Below are positions 45,281 through 51,587 of a DNA stretch of 64,000 nucleotides, in pieces; position 1 is the stretch's first letter, and every line of letters begins with the position of its first letter. Below the pieces are notes generated by a model. The model had not been told where the DNA came from, searched no databases, and was given only the letters and a program-made list of their open reading frames with translations. A program made the translations under genes and the position numbers. Source of the DNA: Pseudoalteromonas phenolica (GTDB lineage: Bacteria; Pseudomonadota; Gammaproteobacteria; Enterobacterales; Alteromonadaceae). The stretch covers positions 174,034-238,033 of the forward strand of contig NZ_PPSW01000012.1 of assembly GCF_005876835.1 (NCBI RefSeq), read 5' to 3'.

Positions 45281-46375
45281 TTACCTGAATATACCTACCA
45301 GCTTAAAAATATCACTCTCGTCATTATAAACATGCGGTGAAACACGAAGGCCATGCACTCTAGCATCGAGGCTGATCCCCGCTTGAGCACATTCAGCCAT
45401 TACCGCTTCTACCCCCATTTTCGGATTTATAATCGCAGTCCCGCTGCGGTGGTTTCTATCGTGCGGTGAAACCACTTGTTCGTTCAAATGTTGGATCAGT
45501 AAATCTATTAAGTGTTGGTTATGCTTCCTAAGCTTATCCCCAAGCTTAGAGAAATAGTCAATACTGTGTGAGGCAAAAGCGTAAGGGGCAACACTGGGCG
45601 TACCGCCCCAGAACTTCAAGGCGCTGTCGTGATAAGCAAAATGGTGAATATCAAACTCAAACGGGTTTTCATGAGAAAACCAACCCACATCTTTTGGCAC
45701 TAATCGCTCAATATGCTTCTGATTAAGCCATAAATAGGCAGCTCCTGGGCCACCACATAGCCACTTTACGCTTGAGCCAATCATAAAATCGGCATCAAGT
45801 TCGGTTAAATCTAGAGGAATGACCCCAGCAGATTGCGCAACATCGATAATGCTCAAGGTTTGATTGGCTTTAGCAAACTTTACAATGTCATTGACTGGCG
45901 CGACCTGCCCCGTATTTGAGTAGGCTTGACTCACAAAAACTAAATCGACATCGGCAGTTAAATGTTGCTGCCAAACGTCAATTTGCGTGATGTCTGTGTG
46001 TTCAGGGACATAGCGAATTGTCGCCCCGTCAGGAAGTGCTTTTTGCACCGCAAATCCCATACTTGGGAAGTCTTGCGCACTCATTAGCACGACACTATTT
46101 TCGTTTAACTCAGGCAAAGCCATTATGAGTTTTGTAAGTCCACTCGATAAATTAACTTGCGGGCAAAACTGCATAGGTGATGAGTTAAACAGTCGGCCCA
46201 ACGCCTGTTGAAACTCAGTAATAACAGCCAGCCAAGCTTGCCAAGGTTCTCTACCCGAGTCTTGCCATGGTGATAAATAGCTTTGCTTAAAATGACTCTC
46301 AGCGCTTTTTAGTGGTCTTCCAACCGAGTGATTCAATAAGTAGGTGTCACTCGGTAATACAAAATCTTGCTTCAT
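45281..46375 (-). CDS. Kynureninase-like PLP enzyme (aminotransferase class V fold)
   Basis: A 364-residue PLP-dependent enzyme. 'DFMIGSSVKWLCGGPGAAYLW' carries the Schiff-base Lys in the W-L-x-G-G-P-G context typical of kynureninases; 'SIIDVAQSAGVIPLDL' holds the cofactor-pyridine Asp; 'VFVSQAYSNTGQVAPV' lies before it. Kynureninase cleaves kynurenine to anthranilate and alanine, but other class V enzymes share this fold. It starts four bases after the stop of the PrnB-family gene, so the two are co-expressed. The pairing with a haem-dioxygenase-fold protein supports an indole or aromatic amino acid substrate. Confidence 0.82.
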   Translation of the reverse strand: MKQDFVLPSDTYLLNHSVGRPLKSAESHFKQSYLSPWQDSGREPWQAWLAVITEFQQALGRLFNSSPMQFCPQVNLSSGLTKLIMALPELNENSVVLMSAQDFPSMGFAVQKALPDGATIRYVPEHTDITQIDVWQQHLTADVDLVFVSQAYSNTGQVAPVNDIVKFAKANQTLSIIDVAQSAGVIPLDLTELDADFMIGSSVKWLCGGPGAAYLWLNQKHIERLVPKDVGWFSHENPFEFDIHHFAYHDSALKFWGGTPSVAPYAFASHSIDYFSKLGDKLRKHNQHLIDLLIQHLNEQVVSPHDRNHRSGTAIINPKMGVEAVMAECAQAGISLDARVHGLRVSPHVYNDESDIFKLVGIFR

Positions 46376-46379
46376 CAGG

Positions 46380-47552
46380 TTATCTACTTAACATGGTTTT
46401 GAGTTTTTGAATATCGTGGTAACGAGTAAAAATATCATCTCGTTGATTGGCGGCGCGACGATCACGCAGTTTTTCGAGTGAGCCTAGTAATACTGATAGT
46501 GGCGGGCCACTTGCCGTCACTTTATCTAGGTGTTGCTCTGCCATTGAACTTGAAGGCTGTGCAATATACTTTTCAACCAATTGGTTATGATGCTGTGTAG
46601 CACCTTTTCCATGTAACTCGCACACTTCTAAAAACAAGGATACATTCTCTTGATACCAAGAAGCGTTATGCTGGTTTTCAAGGTTTAAAAATGAATCCAT
46701 CAAACTTGTGCGTCGCATACAGTCGCGCAAAATTTGCTGATCTTCAGGCATCATATATAAGAATTTATCCACCAGCATTTGTGAGTAACTAGGCTCATTG
46801 GCAACACATAATCCCAGCAGCATATCAATCACATTAATACCTGCAAAGTCTCCAGCATTGGCACCACGATAAATCTGAGAACCAACACGATGCGGTTTGT
46901 AATAAGGTCTTACACAATAAAAAAATCGGTCGGTGTCGAGCTTATCAAACAACTCTTGGTTAGAATCAATCACATCTTGCAGTGCATATTTAGCAACTTT
47001 TAATAAATCGCCCGTGATTGGGTGAGATACGCCCAGCGGTAAGATTTTTAACAAAGCATCAGCGGCGCGTTTATAGGCCAAAATTCCCTTGGTGTTGTAA
47101 TCAACGAAGATTTTTTCGTCCGCTAGATCAGTAAAGCGTTTATACACGCCATTTACCGCGGTGTTGTGTGTCGTTAAATGCGCAGTGGCAAAACGCGGCG
47201 TGACACCTATCGACGCGCCAATGTGCATGGCCAATGTAGAAGCTTCAACTAAGGGTGAAGTACGCTCTCGGCTCGGCTCAGTTATTTCATGGCGTCTGCA
47301 AGCTGCCATATAGAGGCCAACATTGCCAAGTAAATCAAAGGCATTATCGAATCCTTCATCGGTATTGCCTTCGGTTACTAAAGCTTTGATCAACTCTGTG
47401 CCTTCACTCTGCAATTGTTGCTTTAATGCTTCACCGACATGTTCGACATTCGCTTTGTCTTCTTGCTGCCAATACAAGGTTTCGAGTTGTGAGTTTATCT
47501 CGCAGAATGAACTGCGGATCCAAACATCAAACTCTCGTGTACACGCTGTCAT
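46380..47552 (-). CDS. PrnB-family (DUF1864) haem dioxygenase-superfamily protein
   Basis: A 390-residue, all-helical protein. 'RPYYKPHRVGSQIYRGANAG' followed by 'DFAGINVIDMLLGL' is the signature of the PrnB family, which shares its fold with tryptophan and indoleamine dioxygenases. PrnB itself rearranges chlorotryptophan in pyrrolnitrin biosynthesis. No halogenase or other prn gene is nearby, so this is not a pyrrolnitrin locus. It is followed by the kynureninase-like gene and is divergent from an Lrp/AsnC regulator, which fits tryptophan-type catabolism or a small-molecule pathway. Confidence 0.78.
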   Translation of the reverse strand: MTACTREFDVWIRSSFCEINSQLETLYWQQEDKANVEHVGEALKQQLQSEGTELIKALVTEGNTDEGFDNAFDLLGNVGLYMAACRRHEITEPSRERTSPLVEASTLAMHIGASIGVTPRFATAHLTTHNTAVNGVYKRFTDLADEKIFVDYNTKGILAYKRAADALLKILPLGVSHPITGDLLKVAKYALQDVIDSNQELFDKLDTDRFFYCVRPYYKPHRVGSQIYRGANAGDFAGINVIDMLLGLCVANEPSYSQMLVDKFLYMMPEDQQILRDCMRRTSLMDSFLNLENQHNASWYQENVSLFLEVCELHGKGATQHHNQLVEKYIAQPSSSMAEQHLDKVTASGPPLSVLLGSLEKLRDRRAANQRDDIFTRYHDIQKLKTMLSR

Positions 47553-47629
47553 AATTTTTTATTCTTATTGGTATTGATAAATTAATAGTAGCAGTAGGCT
47601 GTGATAATAATTCACCAATAAACTTGATT

Positions 47630-47683
47630 ATTCCGCCCTCAATGAGTGATATTTAATAAAATAATAATTAAAATTAGCGGAAT
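47630..47683. promoter_or_regulatory. Inverted repeat ATTCCGC...GCGGAAT, probable Lrp/AsnC operator
   Basis: ATTCCGC at 47630-47636 is repeated inverted as GCGGAAT at 47677-47683, spanning an AT-rich stretch in the divergent gap between the PrnB-family gene and the regulator gene. Lrp/AsnC proteins bind such dyads within AT-rich DNA. The right arm lies close to the regulator's start codon, as expected for self-control. Confidence 0.5.
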
Positions 47684-47691
47684 TAACCAAC

Positions 47692-48159
47692 ATGCGTGTT
47701 GATAGTAAAGATTTAGCCATTTTAGACCTGTTACAGTATCGTGGCCGAATGACAACCACTGAAGTGGCACAACAGGTTAATTTATCTGACACCCCTTGCC
47801 TTAGAAGGATCAAAAAGCTTGAGCAAGAAGGTATTATTAAGGGCTATCAGGCCATTCTAGACCGAGAAAAACTTAACCTATCGATTTTGGTATATGCCCT
47901 AGTCAGGCTAAATGCCAATTCTGATAAGCTCGCCGATGAATTTGAAAACGAAGTAGAAGCCCTTGAGCAAGTAATGGAGTGCTCGGTGATCACAGGCAGT
48001 TATGATTATTTGCTGAAAATAGTCGCCAAAGATTTAAGCCACTACGAAAGCTTCGTAAAGAAGTCTTTGGGGCAGATCAGTAGTATCGCAGCAATTGAAT
48101 CCACCGTGGTGTTAAAACAGACTTTCTCACGCAATCAGTTGCCTTTGAAAGCGCCGTAA
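47692..48159 (+). CDS. Lrp/AsnC-family transcriptional regulator
   Basis: A 155-residue regulator. Residues 1-55 are the winged helix ('DLLQYRGRMTTTEVAQQVNL' then 'PCLRRIKKLEQEGIIKGY'), and the C-terminal half is the RAM ligand domain with 'ECSVITGSYDYLLKIVAKD'. These proteins sense amino acids and usually control adjacent genes. It is divergent from the PrnB/kynureninase-like operon, which is the likely target, and the ligand is then plausibly tryptophan or a derivative. Confidence 0.93.
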   Translation: MRVDSKDLAILDLLQYRGRMTTTEVAQQVNLSDTPCLRRIKKLEQEGIIKGYQAILDREKLNLSILVYALVRLNANSDKLADEFENEVEALEQVMECSVITGSYDYLLKIVAKDLSHYESFVKKSLGQISSIAAIESTVVLKQTFSRNQLPLKAP

Positions 48160-48181
48160 AAATTTTCGCCTAATTAATAAG

Positions 48182-49330
48182 TTACTGCATTTGCTTTGAG
48201 GCCACTTCTTTTAGTTTATCTAAAATGACTTTTTGATTTCGATTATCGACAAAAGCAATTTGATTTGAACTGAATACATTTTGCTGAGTGTCCATCGCAT
48301 ACATTTGCACGCGCCCAGTGCTGCCCCAAAAGGTGTTGATCAATGCCTGATCTTCACTCGGAAAAGAATATAGCTCTAATGAGCGATAGCTCAACATATT
48401 GGTAGAGGATGGTAGTAACTCAGATTGCTCTGAGTAACGTTGCTGCTCTAGGCGAATATCAACATAGTTGTTATCACTAATTTGCACTCGCATCAGTGCT
48501 AAAGGCCGCAAAGATGTGCTCGCTCTACCCGAGTTCGACACAACGGCGTCCACAGTAAAAAACGTATTTTGCTCAAACTGCTGATCTTTTAGTTTTTGTA
48601 ATTGTGTTTCGATATTGCGAATATCATCTCTTAAACGTTCATGGCGATTATTCGACTCACGGATCACATCAGTTATATCTTCTTTTACATCATTAAGTAG
48701 AAATGCCAATGCCGACAGATTGAGTGCAGGCTGTGCTTGGGTATTAAATTCCATCTGCGAATAATCTCGTGTAATAGCTAACACTTGGTTCTCAAAATAC
48801 TGTGCTTCGGCGTCATCAATGTGATTACTCAAATCCCAGCTTTTTAACTCGCTGACACGAAACTCATCCAACGGATACTGTTGATTGGCTGGATCTAAAT
48901 AAGCGTCTATTCGCTCTATGCTTTGTTGTAATTTCGTTTTTGTGATTGAGATATTTTTAAGGTCTTGTTTTGCTTTATCATAGGCAGTAAATAGAGTGGC
49001 AAGAGAGAACTCAGGAAAGTCAATTTTATCGCCCCTTTGTCCCAAGTGATTAAATTCATACAACAAGTTTTCAGTAATGTAAGGCTCGAGCATTTGCAGT
49101 TCATCGGTATCAAGAGCGACCTTAAAATGATCCGATTCAATTCGACTGATTGAAGTAACCTCAATAGCCACCTCGGACGTTTCTACAAAGTAGATTTGCC
49201 ATACGGGTACTGCAGCCGCAGAAACAACCCCAAGCCCCCCTAGCACAAGTCCCTTTAAATGGTTTTTAGCTTTGTCTAATAACCCTGTTTTTTGGGTTTG
49301 CTTAGTCTCATTATTTCCTTTATCGATCAT
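48182..49330 (-). CDS. Uncharacterised membrane-anchored protein with coiled coil
   Basis: A 382-residue protein with a charged N-terminus, one membrane helix at about 28-50, and a large extracytoplasmic part. That part has a helical region with 'NRHERLRDDIRNIETQLQKL' (coiled coil near 227-260) followed by a beta-rich end. No family is recognised. It is convergent with the Lrp gene, with only 22 bases between the stops. A minus-strand terminator-like hairpin lies upstream of it, so it probably has its own promoter after that hairpin. Confidence 0.65.
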   Translation of the reverse strand: MIDKGNNETKQTQKTGLLDKAKNHLKGLVLGGLGVVSAAAVPVWQIYFVETSEVAIEVTSISRIESDHFKVALDTDELQMLEPYITENLLYEFNHLGQRGDKIDFPEFSLATLFTAYDKAKQDLKNISITKTKLQQSIERIDAYLDPANQQYPLDEFRVSELKSWDLSNHIDDAEAQYFENQVLAITRDYSQMEFNTQAQPALNLSALAFLLNDVKEDITDVIRESNNRHERLRDDIRNIETQLQKLKDQQFEQNTFFTVDAVVSNSGRASTSLRPLALMRVQISDNNYVDIRLEQQRYSEQSELLPSSTNMLSYRSLELYSFPSEDQALINTFWGSTGRVQMYAMDTQQNVFSSNQIAFVDNRNQKVILDKLKEVASKQMQ

Positions 49331-49645
49331 GATTTAAGTACCTTTTAAATACACGAAGAAAGTTTAAAAAAGACCGCTCAAAAGAGCGGCCAAACCTGCG
49401 TTTTGGGAGGTGCCAACAAAGGCCGCATCCTTGCGCGAACGAATTCTGCTCATGCTGAATGTCGCTACTCCTTTAACTGGTTGGAATGCTATTGTGTACT
49501 TAAGGCATCAAAATGAATCGGGGAAACTGATTGAATTTACAGACTAACTTCTTAGCCGTTAGCTACAATTTTTACAGAACGAAAATTGACCTTGTTGAAG
49601 CTCAATGTTAATTTTAACTTTTAATTAACATTAATAAGGAAAGTT
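49331..49645. other. Intergenic region with a minus-strand terminator and a possible 29-codon frame
   Basis: This 315-base gap holds no convincing gene. Its clearest feature is the hairpin at 49366-49389. An open frame on the minus strand (49364-49453, beginning MSRIRSRKDAA) runs into that hairpin and stops within its U tract, but AAGGAG lies 14 bases before its ATG, too far for efficient use. Confidence 0.5.
49366..49389 (-). terminator. Rho-independent terminator upstream of 48182-49330
   Basis: On the minus strand, CCGCTC-TTTT-GAGCGG is followed by TCTTTTTT. It would stop transcription coming from higher coordinates before the membrane-protein gene, although no upstream minus-strand gene is evident except the 29-codon frame. 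Confidence 0.8.
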
Positions 49646-49861
49646 ATGAAAATTCGTTTAAAAAAGTCCAGTCTCAAAAGCCTCTCTACAACAAACACCC
49701 TAAACATACGGCAAACGCCTCAAGTGCAAGGTGGGGGTGTAAGACCGAGCTTTTATGCTTTTTGTAATACCTTTGAATACAACTGCCATGGTCAAGAAAC
49801 TTTTCGTGATTGCTTAAGTGCCAAGCCTTGCTTTACCGATCATATTCAAGCTTGTTATTAA
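49646..49861 (+). CDS. Double-glycine-leader Cys-rich peptide precursor (RiPP-like), second copy
   Basis: A 71-residue peptide whose ATG has AAGGA five bases upstream. The basic leader ends in 'TPQVQGG', then a 40-residue core with five Cys and the C-terminal pattern 'CFTDHIQAC'. Leader, boundary, Cys number and C-terminal pattern match the peptide at 17239-17469, but the core sequences otherwise differ, as expected for diversifying secreted peptides. No transporter or modification enzyme adjoins it. A strong terminator isolates it from the sigma-factor gene. Confidence 0.7.
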   Translation: MKIRLKKSSLKSLSTTNTLNIRQTPQVQGGGVRPSFYAFCNTFEYNCHGQETFRDCLSAKPCFTDHIQACY

Positions 49862-49873
49862 TTCGTAAGAGTT

Positions 49874-49907
49874 AGCTTAATAAACCTGAACTCAGGTTTA
49901 TTAAGCT
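49874..49907 (+). terminator. Terminator after the second Cys-rich peptide gene
   Basis: A perfect 16-bp stem (49874-49889 with 49892-49907) with a two-base loop lies twelve bases past the stop. There is little U tract on either side. Confidence 0.8.
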
Positions 49908-49987
49908 TGCTCGCCTCAAACTCACTTCTCTCTTTGATCATCCTCAAGCTTTGTATATAAATTTGGTACTTTACTCTTAAATAGCAT

Positions 49988-50006
49988 CGATAACTATTCT
50001 CATTAG
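49988..50006. promoter_or_regulatory. Fur-box-like site upstream of the ECF sigma gene
   Basis: Read on the minus strand, AATGAGAATAGTTATCG agrees with the Fur consensus AATGATAAT..TTATC at most positions. It lies about 50 bases before the sigma-factor start, where a repressor would act, and fits a haem/iron uptake module. Confidence 0.6.
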
Positions 50007-50056
50007 TGGGTTCTCTTGCTAGTATGCGCGACTTTTGAAAATCAAACTGGTGTATT

Positions 50057-50527
50057 TTGGAACGTTATTACTCTGAAGTGTTAAGTTATATCGCTCGCTC
50101 AGTTGGATGCAAAGACAAAGCTCAAAACATTGTGCAAGAAGCCTACACACGTCTGCTGAGCTACCATCGCAGTCATCCAAAGCAAGATAGAACTCAAGAG
50201 CGCGCGCTTTTTTTCAAAGCCGCCAAGAATATTGTGATCGATCAGTATCGCAAAAATCAGCCTATTGCTGAGCCAGATGAGACTGAGCTGATTGCCCCGA
50301 ACTTTTATGAGCCCGAAGCGAAGTTAGCGAGTCAGCAACAGCTGGCAATTCTAAACCGTAGTATTGAGTCTTTACCATTGAAGAGCAAGCAAGCTTTTGT
50401 ACTCTACAAATTTAAAAATCTAAACCAAGCACAAATCGCAGAAGAAATGGGGATATCAGTGAGTATGGTTGAAAAGCACCTAGCTACTGCGATGCTTGCG
50501 TGTCGACAAGCACTAAAAAAACAATAA
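50057..50527 (+). CDS. ECF RNA polymerase sigma factor (FecI-like)
   Basis: A 156-residue sigma factor with region 2 ('VGCKDKAQNIVQEAYTRLL' and 'FFKAAKNIVIDQYRK') and region 4 ('LPLKSKQAFVLYKFKNLNQA' then 'IAEEMGISVSMVEKHL'). It starts at TTG; no better start is available. It is followed at ten bases by a FecR-type gene and then a TonB receptor with a signalling domain, the standard cell-surface signalling trio, so it probably drives the receptor gene. Confidence 0.92.
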   Translation: MERYYSEVLSYIARSVGCKDKAQNIVQEAYTRLLSYHRSHPKQDRTQERALFFKAAKNIVIDQYRKNQPIAEPDETELIAPNFYEPEAKLASQQQLAILNRSIESLPLKSKQAFVLYKFKNLNQAQIAEEMGISVSMVEKHLATAMLACRQALKKQ

Positions 50528-50537
50528 GAGAATAGAA

Positions 50538-51506
50538 ATGGACCGTCAAAACTTACACATTCAACAGCAAGTGGATCGTTGGTTAGAGCTCGAAAAGCAA
50601 GGTCTAAACCAGCAACAAGCACTCGCCCTTCAAGATTGGCTAGACACTGACAGCAAACATGTGCTCGCTTATCAAGAAAGCAAACAAGTTGAGCAGTTAT
50701 TATCACAATTTTCTGAGCAAGACATTCAAAGCCTTAAGCAAAGTGTTACAACTACACATCAAACAGCCAAAAGAACAAGCCAAAGCCCTTTTGCAATCGC
50801 AGCATGTTTTGCACTACTCAGTGTTTGCTTGTTCAGTTACTTAAATTGGCCTACTCCGTTAGACTCGGCTGCTTTTCAAGCCAGCTATCAAACAAAACGT
50901 GGGGAAATCACAGATATTGAATTACCAGATCAGAGTACGCTCACACTCGATGCAAAAGCCTCTATTTCTGTTAATTTCGATAACGAGCAAAGAGTAAATA
51001 AACTCTTCAAAGGCCGTGTAGTGTTCGATGTTGCAAGCGATAAAGCCCGCCCTTTTGTAATAGACACAGGCAACAGTACAATTACCGTTTTAGGCACACG
51101 CTTTTCGGTGGATAAAAAATCTCATAGCACACGAGTGATGGTTGAACATGGACGCGTCAGCGTGCAAAACCAGCGTAAACAAATTGAATTAATCAAAGGT
51201 GACGTAGCAACCATTGATGCCTCAGGTATGGTGATCAGCAAGTTTGATCCTGAGACCACGCTCGTCGATGCGTTTAAACAAGGTCGCTTAATGTTTGATA
51301 ACACCCCCCTTAGTGAAGCGCTTGAAACCTTCAGCCGTCATCATGACTTTAGCTACACCTTGGCAACCAAATCTCATAACGCATTAACTATTTCAGGGAC
51401 CTTTTTGGCTTCAGAGTTGGAAAATTTCGTTACCTTGTTACCTCACGCTTTGCCTGTTGAAGTTAAAAGCCTTAATAATCATGTAATTATAAGCAAGCGA
51501 AATTAA
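50538..51506 (+). CDS. FecR-type anti-sigma/sigma regulator
   Basis: A 322-residue inner-membrane protein. The N-terminal cytoplasmic DUF4880-like helix bundle (about 5-55, 'ALQDWLDTDSKHVLAYQE') binds the sigma factor. One membrane helix lies at about 88-105, followed by the periplasmic FecR domain ('EITDIELPDQSTLTLDAKAS', 'VLGTRFSV') and a C-terminal secretin/TonB-like stretch near 255-320. It passes the receptor's ligand signal to the sigma factor. It sits between the sigma and receptor genes. Confidence 0.92.
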   Translation: MDRQNLHIQQQVDRWLELEKQGLNQQQALALQDWLDTDSKHVLAYQESKQVEQLLSQFSEQDIQSLKQSVTTTHQTAKRTSQSPFAIAACFALLSVCLFSYLNWPTPLDSAAFQASYQTKRGEITDIELPDQSTLTLDAKASISVNFDNEQRVNKLFKGRVVFDVASDKARPFVIDTGNSTITVLGTRFSVDKKSHSTRVMVEHGRVSVQNQRKQIELIKGDVATIDASGMVISKFDPETTLVDAFKQGRLMFDNTPLSEALETFSRHHDFSYTLATKSHNALTISGTFLASELENFVTLLPHALPVEVKSLNNHVIISKRN

Positions 51507-51536
51507 ATAAAAAAACTTTAAAATTTTATTGAGGAG

Positions 51537-51560
51537 TTCTCATTCTCATTCGTTTTCATA
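51537..51560. promoter_or_regulatory. Fur-box-like hexamer repeat before the TonB receptor gene
   Basis: TTCTCATTCTCATT, followed by a looser third unit, is a run of Fur-type hexamers (AATGAG on the other strand). It lies in the 81-base gap ahead of the receptor start, which should also hold the sigma-dependent promoter. Confidence 0.5.
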
Positions 51561-51587
51561 ATAGGTAATTTATTTGGACGTATAAAA

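Noticed and set aside
45281..47552. Pyrrolnitrin biosynthesis locus
   Set aside because: Only a PrnB relative is present; the halogenases and oxygenase of that pathway are absent.
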